Positions 54,701 to 64,000 of a DNA stretch of 64,000 nt are shown here, piece after piece. A program made the translations under genes and the position numbers. Below the pieces are notes generated by a model. It was given only the letters and a program-made list of their open reading frames with translations. It did not search any database and was not told the DNA's origin. The stretch spans positions 1,922,001-1,986,000 of the forward strand of contig OX595985.1 in NCBI GenBank assembly GCA_951394045.1. Direction: 5' to 3'. Source of the DNA: Nitzschia sp. DOCU1 (lineage: Eukaryota > Bacillariophyta > Bacillariophyceae > Bacillariales > Bacillariaceae). Positions within the stretch are counted from its first letter, which is position 1. Each line of letters begins with the position of its first letter.

Positions 54701-54730
54701 AAGAACCGTGCTCAACAAGAAGTGTGGTAG
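48723..54730 (+). CDS. PNO: Pyruvate:NADP+ oxidoreductase (PFOR-cytochrome P450 reductase fusion)
   Basis: Eight exons: 48723-48801, 48875-49487, 49565-50217, 50304-50677, 50766-51473, 51549-51876, 51956-52331 and 52408-54730. All are GT-AG and phase-consistent, giving 1817 residues. The enzyme oxidatively decarboxylates pyruvate to acetyl-CoA and CO2 and passes electrons to NADP+. Domains: PFOR domain I (IFPITPSSPMGEE, LFIPNMYKIAGELLP); two 4Fe-4S clusters (CTQCNQCIFICPH near 741 and CTGCNACVEAC near 802); the proximal cluster and thiamine diphosphate domain (CSGCGETPYFKLL, NATGCSSIWGGSFPSNPYT, GDGWAYDIGFGGLDHV, NTGGQCSKATP); flavodoxin (FASETGTAARVARDF, VFGLGDSSY near 1257-1400); FAD (PRAYSIASAP) and NADPH lobes (CAGIGSGLAPHMAFLRD, MYVCGN). 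Same order and size as PNO of Euglena and Cryptosporidium. The N terminus (MSTEGDSNPKKIERKG) shows no clear mitochondrial or plastid leader, so cytosolic is the simplest reading. Confidence 0.94.
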
Positions 54731-55646
54731 GATTCTTACAGAACAAACGATAGACAAAACGATGACGACCTTAGAAAGTCTGTCACTGCATGACTCAGAA
54801 TGGTCGGTCAAGAAATTTTTGCGTTGCCGACCTTGCACTCAACTAAAATAACACAAAACAATACATCGAATTTGTTTATGGCTTCATCATCTTCCACGTC
54901 GAGCAAGAGAGTCGACAGCGGCCTTCGGCCCAATTGGTAGATGTATTCGCTACACCGAGGACTAGCTAGAATTCAGCCACCCACCAACTTTTCCAAAGGT
55001 GGCGACAAAATGTTAGTGGGCCCCTGTGCTACCTACGAGGTACGGAGTAGTAGCTGACCCGACTCGTTGTAGATAAAGCGCTCTGTTGCTCTCGACGTCC
55101 AGAACTCTTTTGGTAGACAACTTTGTAGGTCACATTACGCCTAGTATCATGCTGATTGGATTACTGACTATTCAGTTAGCGACTACCTTTCGGCAACAGG
55201 AGTCATGAATCTCGCCGAGCAGTACTCTACCAAAAGTACTGAAGCGAGGTGCTCTCATGATACTATTGAGATGCTCTACTACTGCCGGTAGAGAGGTCCA
55301 GAAGGGACAACACACCTAACATTTCTTGTAATAGTCGTACGCACGGGTGCGATAAAACTTAATGCAACCTATGTGCATCCAAAAATATGTCCTTCATCGA
55401 CGTATATACGTATATCCATTCATTCTTATGTGACGACGAACGCCACTCCGAGCACGAGCAGCATATGTGCCTACCCAATCCGGAAAAATGGCGGAGCGTT
55501 GGCAGCACGATTTGCGAAATCTCCCCCGTACCCATTTTGGATCGTGTTTCACGAAATCTGCCACTAGTAGCATCTCGCATTTGTTTCTGAGATATGGGAA
55601 CAGCTATTGTATATCCTCGTCTTTCTGGGTAAGAAATAGCATCAAT
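54731..55646. other. Intergenic interval
   Basis: No gene recognised. Several TACTA/TAGTA-rich short inverted steps (about 55030-55290). The last part is the upstream region of the next gene, whose frame is open from 55467. Confidence 0.4.
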
Positions 55647-56795
55647 ATGGAAAAGTCAAAGAGCCGGAACAACGAGAGGCAAGAAAAGCGATGGGTGCGT
55701 ATGTCTAGCAGAAGATCTTCTATTCTGTCAACTGATCATTCAACCGCGGGGTCGATCGCAAACACATCAACTTTCTCTTCAATCGCCACCAGATTGACAT
55801 GGCGCGAATCAAGAAAAAGAAGCAATAGAGAAGGCACATCTTCAACAGACAGGCTAGAAGTAGGGTATGGGAGCAGCACCCCAGCGATGAAACACGGACC
55901 GGACGCCGCAGAAGAACCAGCGACAGCACTTCCCAATACCGATGAAGGCGACAACCTTGAGGAAAACCAGACTGAGAGCATGTACAGTCTTCCCGGTGCA
56001 TTCCGTGTTTCTAGAAAGATGGGGTCGTTGGGCCAGGTCGACGAAATGACGCTGGGAGAGGAGAGCCTAGAAAGCTACTTAACCACCAAGACGAGACCTG
56101 TTGTTATTCCGGACGCTTGCCTCGTTCCCGATGGCAATGAAAGCGTTGCAGAGAAGGAATTACCAGTTGCCTTACCACAATCAAATGTGTTACTTGTCAC
56201 CAAACGCCACGTTTTCATTTGCGTGGCTTTGAGTTGTATTGCTTTTGGGGGACTGTTCACTGGTCTACTATTTTCACTGTGGCAACGACCAACTGACAGC
56301 GCTCCGTCGAATGAACTTAATATGAATCTTCAGGATGGTCTATCTCCTTCGCCTGGTCCTACCCTGAAGGTATACGATGGCGTTCTCGTCCCGACACAGA
56401 ACACAGAAGCAGCGACCACACTCCAGCCCACGCCATCACAGACTCTTGGACCATCACGAAGCAATGTCGACACCCAAGCACCAACAAAGAACCCGACCAA
56501 TTCCCCAACAGTTTCTGCATCAGGAACCAATGTGGACACCACAGCACCAACAAATTCCCCAACAGTTTCTTCAACACGGTATCCAGCGCGTTCTCCAACA
56601 CCAGCACCCACTGGTGCGACTGACAACCCGGCAAGCATTGGATCTTCTCCCCCAACGTTGGCTCCCGTCGAGTTTTCTTTAACAAGCCGCCCGGTTTCGT
56701 CATCGATTGCTTCTCCAGCGTATCCTGGCAATGGAAATGGCAATTACTATGGATTCGGTAACGGAAATGGAAACGGAAATGGAGGAAATAATTGA
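55647..56795 (+). CDS. Single-span membrane protein with Pro/Thr/Ser stalk and Gly-Asn tail
   Basis: 382 residues from ATG 55647 (MEKSKSRNNERQEKRW); the frame is also open upstream to an ATG-like start at 55467, so the N terminus is uncertain. A charged, Ser-rich cytosolic part of about 190 residues is followed by one span (HVFICVALSCIAFGGLFTGLLFSLW), then an extracellular stalk with repeated PTxxPTNSPTVS units (two copies of NVDTxAPT and NSPTVS), and the tail GNGNYYGFGNGNGNGNGG. This architecture (cytosolic tail, span, PT-rich stalk) matches the start of the LRR protein at 16637-19872, but there are no repeats or enzyme domain here. It could be a cell-wall-linked protein or a receptor that has lost its ectodomain. 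Function unknown. Confidence 0.65.
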   Translation: MEKSKSRNNERQEKRWVRMSSRRSSILSTDHSTAGSIANTSTFSSIATRLTWRESRKRSNREGTSSTDRLEVGYGSSTPAMKHGPDAAEEPATALPNTDEGDNLEENQTESMYSLPGAFRVSRKMGSLGQVDEMTLGEESLESYLTTKTRPVVIPDACLVPDGNESVAEKELPVALPQSNVLLVTKRHVFICVALSCIAFGGLFTGLLFSLWQRPTDSAPSNELNMNLQDGLSPSPGPTLKVYDGVLVPTQNTEAATTLQPTPSQTLGPSRSNVDTQAPTKNPTNSPTVSASGTNVDTTAPTNSPTVSSTRYPARSPTPAPTGATDNPASIGSSPPTLAPVEFSLTSRPVSSSIASPAYPGNGNGNYYGFGNGNGNGNGGNN

Positions 56796-57647
56796 ATCAA
56801 GCTCAACAGACTGGGAAAACCAAGAACGGCGTTGTTATCTTCACACAACGCTTGTGCGCATGAGTTGTGCTACCAAAGTCACCGTGATTACAAAGGACTT
56901 GGTGGAACGCTTCCAATGAGGAAAGTGTATTCTAGCTCCTATTACTCTATATAGTCACGAGACTCTCGTGGCAGTAATCGGACGCAAATAGGCCAAGGCC
57001 TCGGTGTAGCGCCGTTGAAAAAGTAAGGAACGATCAAGGGACACAATTTCTATGGCTGCGCCTTGTTTCTACGCGGTTGAGATGGTTTTGAGTTCCACCA
57101 TGTTTATGAAGAGCCTTCACCTTTTCTCTGGTACTACATATATTTCTTTCCATGGAATGATTAAGGGAAGCTCCTCGCGCCTTGCTCTCAGCAGCGTCCA
57201 AAGACGATGTTTTCGATGCTCAAGGGGCACAACCAAGTTACAGTGGATTCACTATTTGACTATAGACAGTGATATCACTCTAATAGTCGGCTGTATTTTT
57301 TGCCTAAGATAATATTACTCATCAGCGAAGTCTGTGCATCTCTCTCCTAAAATAGTACTATTGAATCAGCGAAGATAGCTCGCAGAAGGCGAGCGCCTGC
57401 GCGCGATTCCAAGATATACAGTATCTCCCACCGCAGGAGCCATATCATACATACCAGGCACTGTACATAGAAAGTCGAAGGGAATACCGCCCGACGACGA
57501 TGACACGACGACCCACACCACCGACCGGCGCATCGGGTACATACTTCTCAGAATTCAGAAGTCACGACCATACCACAACATCTATTCTGATCCATCCGCC
57601 AATGGGGTTATTGACTTTTGCTACTGTGTTGATATGTATGCTCTGGG
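56796..57647. other. Intergenic interval
   Basis: No gene recognised. A short open frame at 57052-57312 has poor composition. ATCAGCGAAG occurs twice (57321-57330 and 57365-57374), a 10-bp direct repeat 44 bp apart. Confidence 0.35.
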
Positions 57648-58433
57648 ATGATTCTGAGTGAAGCACACCAAAGCGATCTTGAGAGCATCGGGAAACGAGG
57701 ACTAGCCACGTTGGCTTCCGTCATTTTATTTTGGGGGACGACAGCGGTGACTTTCTTTCCTGACAGCGATGTGTTCGACTTGTCACTGTACTCGGGGGCG
57801 ATCTCCGCTGTTGTTATCATCGGATGTTTCTCAAGCTCCTATCGGAATCTTCTGCCCGACGGCATCACTACCGAACAGAGACGGCTTGGCTTCATTCTCT
57901 TTTGGTTCACGGGCTCTTTTGGCTTCAACCTTTGCTGGCGACTGCCGTACTGGGCTCTCCCATTTATAAACAAGGCTCCGAAAACAGTGGATGGTTTCTG
58001 GTGGAAACTGATATGGTGGAGCTATACATTTCATGACTCCTGGTACGAGTCCTCGTCGGGGTTTGTGATTGCCGTTGAAACGTGGCGAATTCTGTGCAGT
58101 TTGGTCAGTGGGCTTGGGCTCTATCGCTACTACAGATACAGAACGATACTAATGACTACAAAGAAATCAACGGCAGAAACAGAGGAGCTCTTTGTTAAAT
58201 CTTGCCTCTTATTTCTCTTGTCGGGAACTCTTCAGTTCAGCAATTCGGTCATGTATATTCTCTTGACCGTCAGCCGACACCAGTATGTCCAGCGGCCGTT
58301 GCTGGGACAGATTATCCTCTGGTCATTCAATGGATTCAGTCTATTGGCTTCTGCCTTTGCAGTCAGCTTTTCCTATAGTGTGATCCTTTGGAACCAAAAC
58401 CGCCAAAGCATGAAACGACAGAGTAGCCGATGA
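57648..58433 (+). CDS. Polytopic membrane protein of unknown function
   Basis: 261 residues, single exon, ATG 57648. About six hydrophobic spans: LATLASVILFWGTTAVTFF, LYSGAISAVVIIGCF, LGFILFWFTGSFGFNLCW, SGFVIAVETWRILCSLVSG, CLLFLLSGTLQFSNSVMYILL and QIILWSFNGFSLLASAFAVSF. Conserved-looking polar or aromatic residues sit between spans (WWSYTFHDSWYESSSGF). The layout and the ...FNLCWRLP / W..YESSSGF..A.E text resemble emopamil-binding/EXPERA-type membrane proteins, but I cannot confirm this from sequence alone. No signal peptide. Confidence 0.65.
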   Translation: MILSEAHQSDLESIGKRGLATLASVILFWGTTAVTFFPDSDVFDLSLYSGAISAVVIIGCFSSSYRNLLPDGITTEQRRLGFILFWFTGSFGFNLCWRLPYWALPFINKAPKTVDGFWWKLIWWSYTFHDSWYESSSGFVIAVETWRILCSLVSGLGLYRYYRYRTILMTTKKSTAETEELFVKSCLLFLLSGTLQFSNSVMYILLTVSRHQYVQRPLLGQIILWSFNGFSLLASAFAVSFSYSVILWNQNRQSMKRQSSR

Positions 58434-58554
58434 AGTTTATCTTGCATTGTGAACGCCCGATTGCTGCCGATCGATTGCTTGCAAGAAGAAGAGATGAGAG
58501 GGCCGATGTGGGTCGCCCCTCGTCCCAAACAATAATGGGGTCGGTTGCGATCGG

Positions 58555-58956
58555 TTAGGTCCAATCATCAAAGAGCAGGCAATGGAAGCAGATATGTGTC
58601 AGTTGATTTCGACCCCACCCCTCCAAACAATTCTCATTGGAAGTTGTCCACGATTGCGCTGTCCATTGCGCGAAATCAACGACAAAAGAAATCAATTTGA
58701 AGGATATCCCGCGGTAGTCCATGGGGCTGCATCGACGTTCCATTCGATCTTCGCATGACTGATCACAGGCCAGCATCGTCACGCTCTGTGTAATGAGATG
58801 ATGCGATCCATTGCTATTGAAAATGTGAGGCGATTGTTTCCAGTCGCAACACACCGCACAGTACAGTAAGAATTTGTTATGATTTTCTTGTTGTAGCCGC
58901 ACTAGTAGTAATAGGGTAACAAGAACCACAACAACAACAATGGGAGACTTCGTCAT
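58555..58956 (-). CDS. Small secreted or membrane-anchored cysteine-containing protein
   Basis: 133 residues on the minus strand from ATG 58956 (MTKSPIVVVVVLVTLLLLV), a strong signal peptide or anchor. The rest has seven or so Cys (YCAVCCDW, MLACDQSCEDR, RRCSPMD, ENCLEGW, HICFHC) and no known domain. Small, unrecognised, and reliant on leader and composition alone. Convergent with the polytopic membrane gene; the ends are 121 bp apart. Confidence 0.45.
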   Translation of the reverse strand: MTKSPIVVVVVLVTLLLLVRLQQENHNKFLLYCAVCCDWKQSPHIFNSNGSHHLITQSVTMLACDQSCEDRMERRCSPMDYRGISFKLISFVVDFAQWTAQSWTTSNENCLEGWGRNQLTHICFHCLLFDDWT

Positions 58957-59342
58957 GTCATGTGAAGGAGAGGTTTTCTGAACTAACAAAATACGTGATT
59001 TGATTTATCGAAGCCCACAATTCGCGATATTTTTTAGCTTCTCCGTGATATGATTGGTCGACACGAGCAGCACCGAATGGCCGAAAATCCAACGTGGGCG
59101 TCGGCGGCAAAAATGGCACCGGGGTACAAGTACAGCAGCGACGAGAGGCTTGATGGTGATCCCATTACAAAGATGGCCTCCACCCGCGATGGATGCCGCC
59201 TCGTCCTTCATCGAAAAAGAGTCACTCTATCCATATTCAAGTCTGGTGAGACTCTAGTCCGATTTCTTCGAGAATAATCGATGAATGTTAGCTTCGTTCG
59301 TTCAAAAGAAAGTGTCTGAGGCGAGGTCGGTTCGGTGGCAAG

Positions 59343-60551
59343 ATGTCCCTCCGCCGCCAACGGCACCGCATCTTTCTTGTGCTTTGCGCGCTGGTGGCCG
59401 CCAACCAGTTTATTAGCATGACTCGACTGATAGAAAATGTCGACAGCCAGAAGGGTCTGTACAAGTCGAAGCATACTACTTGGAAGCACAGAACAGCCAG
59501 CCTACCTACTAAGTTCCGGGTTGTAGATCTACTTTCGATCGGCTCCAATTCTCGTCTGGAGTACTTGGAAGCCCAGAGAGAAACATTTGGAAAACATTTG
59601 TCGGTCAGACTCTTTTTCAACGCAACCGAAGACACCGATGACGATCCCACTTGCAGCCAGCGCCTTTCCAAGTGGAATGTTACGCAAATCAGCCGTTTTT
59701 GTCACGTAAAGAAGAAATGGAATCCAAATCGTCAATTTCTCATGTCCTACTTGAAATCGGCATATGCCAATGAAGTCTGGCTCCGGCGCAAGCCCAACTC
59801 TCCAGGCTGGATGTGTGCACAAACGAGGCCCATGCAGGGCCTGTATCAGCTCTTGCAATTCTACAAAGTCAACGGGGCCGAGTTGCCCGATTTTCTGATC
59901 ATTTTGGATGATGACACCTACTACAACCTACCTCTTTTCCACGAGTACTTTCAAAAGCACCACCCAAACTCTTCCAAGCCACTCGCAGTTGCAGGATGCC
60001 GCGTCCGAAGTCCCGTTCACAAGATCAATTTCACCATTCCCTTTGGAGGATACGGATTGACATTGTCCAAAGGTTACCTGACCAATCTGATTCGGCCTAT
60101 CCATTGCCCTGAAGATGAAGTAATGTGCCATGCTATACGACGAAGAAGTCACTTGAACGAGCGTGAAGTTTTCCAAGATGGCATGTCGGTTGTTGATCTC
60201 ATGCACGCATACATCATCCATCAACCCTACGTCAACTTTTCGAGTTGGACGACCGGCTTTTGCTTACACAGCGATTGGGTTTGGGGCTTCATTTCAAACT
60301 TTTATAATCTATCGGATCATACCATAGCCAATGATGAGTTTGCGTCAGTCCCAGAATCTCGCTTGGAGGCATATCGGGGATCCGAATTGAATGCTGGTGA
60401 TTTGGATGAGCATGATGATCATGGTATCTGCGAGTTTCAACGAGGCAATTGCGACGTCAACGCAGAAGCCTGCCATTACAGTACGCCGGAGGAAATGGCC
60501 AATATAACGGATATGGTGCGGCAACGGTACAAGGACGACTTTTGGCCATAA
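59343..60551 (+). CDS. Fringe/GT31-like type II glycosyltransferase
   Basis: 402 residues, single exon, ATG 59343. A short cytosolic tail (MSLRRQRHR) and signal anchor (IFLVLCALVAANQFI) point to the Golgi lumen. The catalytic domain shows KFRVVDLLSIGSNSR, the stretch CAQTRPMQGLYQLLQFYK, and a metal/UDP-sugar motif LIILDDDTYYN with the DxD Asps at 189-191. A glycine-rich acceptor region GGYGLTLSKGYL and the box CPEDEVMCHAI follow. These match the beta-1,3-glycosyltransferase group with Fringe and core-1 synthase, which add Gal or GlcNAc to glycoproteins. Donor and acceptor cannot be told. Several N-x-S/T sites suit a luminal protein. Confidence 0.82.
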   Translation: MSLRRQRHRIFLVLCALVAANQFISMTRLIENVDSQKGLYKSKHTTWKHRTASLPTKFRVVDLLSIGSNSRLEYLEAQRETFGKHLSVRLFFNATEDTDDDPTCSQRLSKWNVTQISRFCHVKKKWNPNRQFLMSYLKSAYANEVWLRRKPNSPGWMCAQTRPMQGLYQLLQFYKVNGAELPDFLIILDDDTYYNLPLFHEYFQKHHPNSSKPLAVAGCRVRSPVHKINFTIPFGGYGLTLSKGYLTNLIRPIHCPEDEVMCHAIRRRSHLNEREVFQDGMSVVDLMHAYIIHQPYVNFSSWTTGFCLHSDWVWGFISNFYNLSDHTIANDEFASVPESRLEAYRGSELNAGDLDEHDDHGICEFQRGNCDVNAEACHYSTPEEMANITDMVRQRYKDDFWP

Positions 60552-61079
60552 TGGAAACTTTGTCATGGTTACTATTTCGATACTTCTTTCGTTTCAATAA
60601 ATTTGAACATATTGCAAAATGAGTATCATAATTTAGTAATGTTTGGTGTGTGAAAGGCGATAGTGGACAATCTCCTTCTTGAATGGAGCAAGAAGGTCTA
60701 TATATTGATACCCCGGCACTACTGCATTCAGTTGGTATTGCCTGTCCCTCACCCGTTTTGGATGATCGGCTCGCGCGTGGTGCGATCTGACCCATTAGAT
60801 TGTCAGTTATCCCCTGACGTCATCGATTGGAGGGAAACTTTCTTTGCGATGACGACGACGATGATGACATACGAAATGAGATGAGAGTCCCCCCAGCGAC
60901 AAGCCTCCCAAAATTGACATGGACGAAAGTGCTGATCCTATTGTTCATGACGGGAGCTTGTCTCGTTACTACACACTACTCGTAGCAGCCGATTGAGTTG
61001 GTGATAACAGGACCTTCTATCCTCTCAGTAGTCGCGGAAGTCAACTGAAGCCATCGCTTCCTACAATTCTAGCCAAACA
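60552..61079. promoter_or_regulatory. Upstream region of the BASS transporter gene
   Basis: No gene is seen. Holds a perfect TGACGTCA palindrome at 60815-60822, 258 bp before the start codon. This is the cAMP-response-element core; in diatoms TGACGT/ACGTCA sites mediate CO2/cAMP control of a plastid carbonic anhydrase gene. Confidence 0.5.
60815..60822. promoter_or_regulatory. TGACGTCA (CRE-like) palindrome
   Basis: Perfect 8-bp bZIP/ATF site in the upstream region of the plastid BASS-type transporter gene. Confidence 0.5.
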
Positions 61080-62611
61080 ATGAAGGCGTTCCATTCAATT
61101 GCCATTGTGGTGTCGGCGGTGACAATTGCAACAACCGAAGCATTTTCACCGGTGCTTTCTCCTTTCAGGTTACCAAGTACATCACTGAACATTGCTCTTA
61201 GACCTGTACATTCTTCGCTGCGACTCGAGACTTGCCTTGCCCAAGCTGCTTTGGCCGACAACGACAAGCCTACGCCGATGGAAAAGTTTCAGAAGTTTGC
61301 TCGAATATTTTGTAACCTTTTCCCTGTATGGACCGTCCTTACTGCAGCGACTGCCCTCAAGATCCCATCGCTATACCTTGGTATCCCGCCGAGTTCATTT
61401 CCTGGACAGTAGGTGCCTTTTTGTTGTCTTCTTGAATTGGCGTCAGGTTGTCGGCTTTGCAAGAAGTCTCATCGTTCCTTCTCTGTTGCTTCTAGAATCG
61501 GACTATTGATGTTGTGTATGGGCATCTCGCTCAAACCGGCAGATTTCAAGCGTGTCTTACAACGACCTGGTAAGTAAATGTCGACAATACACTACCATGA
61601 AAACCGGAAACTTAATAGCCCGTCATTGGTCGACCATGATACCTAACCTTCACCTCTGCCACGCAGTCGCTGTATTGCTTGCGTTTATCGGCTGCTACGG
61701 TGTCATGCCATCACTCGCTATCTTGATCGGCAAGGCTTTCCAGCTCGAACCCGCGCTAGCTGCTGGCCTCATTTTGGTTGCATGCATCAATGGAGCTCAG
61801 GCAAGCAATCTTTGTAAGTTTATGGTTTGGTCCACTGAATTGATGCAAGGCTTCTATGCTCACTATGAAACGATGATATTTAGGTACTTTCATTGGACAG
61901 GGTGATCTGGCACTGAGTGTTCTCATGACAACAATGACAACGTAAGTTAGGTTTGTACACCCGTCTCAAGCCCCCACCGGATTCTGACTCTTCCCTTGTG
62001 CCATATAGTATCGGTGCTATCGTCATGACTCCTCTGATGGGAAAGCTGCTGCTCGGTCAAGTTGTCCCGGTACGATGAAAAATGCATAACGGTATGGACT
62101 TCTCTCCTGGAAACTCAACGAGTTGTTTTCCTGTTAGGTCAACGCCGCCGCCATCGCTCTTTCCACTATTCAGGTTGTACTGGCACCAATTCTAATCGGA
62201 ATGTCATTTAATCTGAAATTCCCCAATCTTGTGAAGAAAATTCTCCCCTTTTCTCCTATTGTGGGTGTCATTGTCACTTGTCTCTTGGTGGGGACGAGTG
62301 TGGCAGGCTGCGCCACTTCCATCTTAAATGCCGGTTTCAAACTTCAGGCTGCTGCTGCTTTGCTTCATGCCATGGGAGGAGCTGCCGGTTATTTCTTGAC
62401 AAAGCCTTTCTACTCAGAAAAGATAAGTCGGACTTTCGCTATTCAGTTTGCCATGAAGTCGAGTGCCTTCGGATTCCTTCTTGCATCGCTCCATTTTCCT
62501 GAGTTTGCTGTCCGTGTTCCGTCTGCCGTCAGTATTGTCTGGATGACTCTAATTGGATCGAGCATGGCTGTTGTAAGCAGATTCTTCCCAACGAACGAAC
62601 AAGGCGAGTAG
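61080..62611 (+). CDS. BASS-family (bile acid:sodium symporter-like) transporter, plastid-type leader
   Basis: Exons 61080-61408, 61496-61569, 61667-61813, 61884-61941, 62009-62069 and 62138-62611, 380 residues, all GT-AG and in phase. The leader MKAFHSIAIVVSAVTIATTEAFSPVL is a signal peptide with A|F at the predicted cleavage, then a basic Ser-rich transit-like stretch, which fits a plastid envelope protein in diatoms. The core has the BASS signatures [56 protein letters not shown] (the unwound Na+-binding crossover) and VNAAAIALSTIQVVLAPILIG, with about nine spans. Plant plastid BASS proteins carry pyruvate, glucosinolate precursors or glycolate with Na+. Which solute is carried here is unknown. 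It is preceded by a CRE-like palindrome. Confidence 0.9.
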
Positions 62612-63020
62612 ATGGTCGGTAGTAGCCGTAGTCGTCGACAACAGTTTCGATATGTCAGAGTTGTATCTACGACACGGGAGAAAATAGTACCTTAATGTAG
62701 CATAAACAGAACATTCTAGAGTGGATTACATTTAGTTGCAATCACATTTGGAGAAGTCTTCTATCTCACATTTCGCTGTGCCACGACCCAGATGGCATGC
62801 ATATCATACGCATGGGCTAAGTTTTGACAAGACTGGCGGTCACACTTGGTTTCGTCACTGGTTCATGGATTGAAACACATCGTGTGATTATGTCTGCAGC
62901 AAATTTCCGATGATTGATGGTCTTCTTCGTGTTTTAACTTCAACACGCCAGTATTTGGAATGCTCTTGACCATATTTTTCATCATCGGCTGGTTAAGCGA
63001 CCAGGTCGTTTGATAGAAGG
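62612..63020. other. Intergenic interval
   Basis: Nothing recognised; 3' flank of the transporter and 5' flank of the next small gene. Confidence 0.35.
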
Positions 63021-63605
63021 ATGGCTGAAATGGGTACTACGTCGAAAACGGTTCAATGGGAATCGGACAGCATCAACGACCCTGATGATGAAAGCTGCGT
63101 CATTGTGATTCCGATGGAATCTATCGTTCATTACGAGGAGAGCGACAAAGTAATCCAGCAGATCAAAGCAAAAGACGTTCGCCCAGTCCTCGTTTCGCAA
63201 AGGCAAGATAATATGGACGCGCAGTCATCTCGAGGTGAAAATGAAAATACCACAGCCCAAGCTATCGCCGGGCTACAAAAACCTTCCGATTCACAGGAAC
63301 GGCATCGATTTTGCTGCTGGATGTCAATCTTTTGCGTGGGATTGATCGGAGGCACGGCTTTTGTCCTTCTCTTATTGTTCTTGCTTGACCTTAGCGGCGT
63401 TAGCCTAACCCAGTCACAAGCCGGAAGCCCGGGCCCTTCAAACCATACCAAACGGCAAGAAACTCAAAGTTGGAAGCATAGGAATAGCATGGGAGGCAGC
63501 GGCACGGGAGGCAATACCGGGAGTAGCAATTGGCACGGAGGAATGCTCCGAAGAATGAAATTCGTAGAAAACTCTGAAGATCAATCTGTGATCCCATTAG
63601 TTTGA
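63021..63605 (+). CDS. Small single-span membrane protein, unknown function
   Basis: 194 residues from ATG 63021 (MAEMGTTSKTVQWESDS). Acidic N-terminal half, a Cys-containing juxtamembrane stretch (HRFCCWMSIFC) and one span (VGLIGGTAFVLLLLFLLDL). The C part is Ser/Gly-rich (NSMGGSGTGGNTGSSNWHGG) with a likely N-glycosylation site. Similar in plan to the protein at 55647-56795 (cytosolic tail, span, low-complexity outside part). No family recognised. Confidence 0.55.
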   Translation: MAEMGTTSKTVQWESDSINDPDDESCVIVIPMESIVHYEESDKVIQQIKAKDVRPVLVSQRQDNMDAQSSRGENENTTAQAIAGLQKPSDSQERHRFCCWMSIFCVGLIGGTAFVLLLLFLLDLSGVSLTQSQAGSPGPSNHTKRQETQSWKHRNSMGGSGTGGNTGSSNWHGGMLRRMKFVENSEDQSVIPLV

Positions 63606-64000
63606 AGGATAAGCTATTGCCAGTAGCGATAGCCCAAGCGGTCATCAACCAATAGTTTTGACAAATACCGCCTCGTGCTTCTTGTTACATTCTGAAGTGT
63701 AATTTGAATAATAAAACCTGCACATGATGGAGCTGCGGTGCTGAAACACTCTCATCATTCCGATCGCAGCTTGTTTCATTTATTTTCCGCACGAGCTCTT
63801 GTTGAGATCAACATTGCTTTTTCATTCCCGCTAGGGGCGCCAACTTTGATTGGGCAAGGAAGTTTGATTTCGAGGAATTACGGAACCTGTGACATGTCAC
63901 ATAACCTAAGAAACCATAATGAGGCATATTAAATCAGTCGAGCCGGCTCGTTGCACACAATAAAGTCACCAAATTCATGCACAAAAACGAGGATAAACAA
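63606..64000. other. Right edge of window
   Basis: No gene recognised; AT-rich 3' flank containing AATAATAAAACC near 63706, a possible poly(A) signal of the preceding gene. Confidence 0.35.

Overview
The window looks like nuclear DNA of a diatom, most likely a raphid pennate. Three things point that way: Copia-type retroelements of the diatom CoDi kind, short spliceosomal introns (about 60-110 nt, GTAAGT-like donors), and a host gene set typical of diatoms. That set includes plastid preproteins with a signal peptide ending in an (A/G)-F cleavage context, single-span proteins with Pro-Thr-Ser stalks, a leucine-rich-repeat membrane protein and a pyruvate:NADP+ oxidoreductase. The species is not identified. 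All exon structures were worked out by eye from splice consensus, reading phase and protein family, without transcript data.

Layout. 1-2725: 3' part of a Copia pol that carries a well-formed spliceosomal intron inside reverse transcriptase. 3072-6881 (-): six-exon MscS-type mechanosensitive channel with an EF-hand-like loop. 7564-14133: complete, young LTR retrotransposon with 380-bp LTRs and a 5-bp target duplication. 14530-14990 (-): remains of a DHHC palmitoyltransferase. 15060-16162: a third Copia pol fragment. 16637-19872: thirteen-exon LRR transmembrane protein with one repeat per exon and an in-frame TAA near its N terminus. 20284-21783: PA-domain/prolyl-4-hydroxylase-like protein. 22272-23309: RsmJ-type rRNA methyltransferase with a plastid-type leader. 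23389-24603 (-): double RanBP2 zinc-finger protein. 24604-26870: gene-poor. 26871-29044 and 29347-30145 (-): convergent bZIP and bHLH regulators. 30831-39387 (-): LINE-type retrotransposon with a 21-bp target duplication. 39507-41531 (-) and 41920-43978: divergent pair of histidine acid phosphatase paralogues. 44647-47941: fusion of myo-inositol-phosphate synthase, a PfkB sugar kinase and an HMG box. 48723-54730: eight-exon pyruvate:NADP+ oxidoreductase. 55647-63605: smaller genes for membrane or secreted proteins, a Fringe/GT31-like glycosyltransferase and a plastid BASS transporter.

The most interesting points are these. (i) The MIPS-PfkB-HMG fusion suggests synthesis and re-phosphorylation of inositol on one polypeptide. 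(ii) The retrotransposon pol has an intron with a perfect TACTAAC branch site. (iii) The LRR gene has eleven consecutive 72-81 nt exons, all bounded by phase-1 introns and each coding exactly one repeat. (iv) The palindrome TCCACGTGGA occurs three times, each about 180-300 bp upstream of a predicted start codon (hydroxylase, RsmJ, MIPS fusion). (v) One of the two paired acid phosphatases has lost the catalytic HD motif. The genes do not form one pathway. The window reads as ordinary euchromatin broken up by at least four retroelement insertions.
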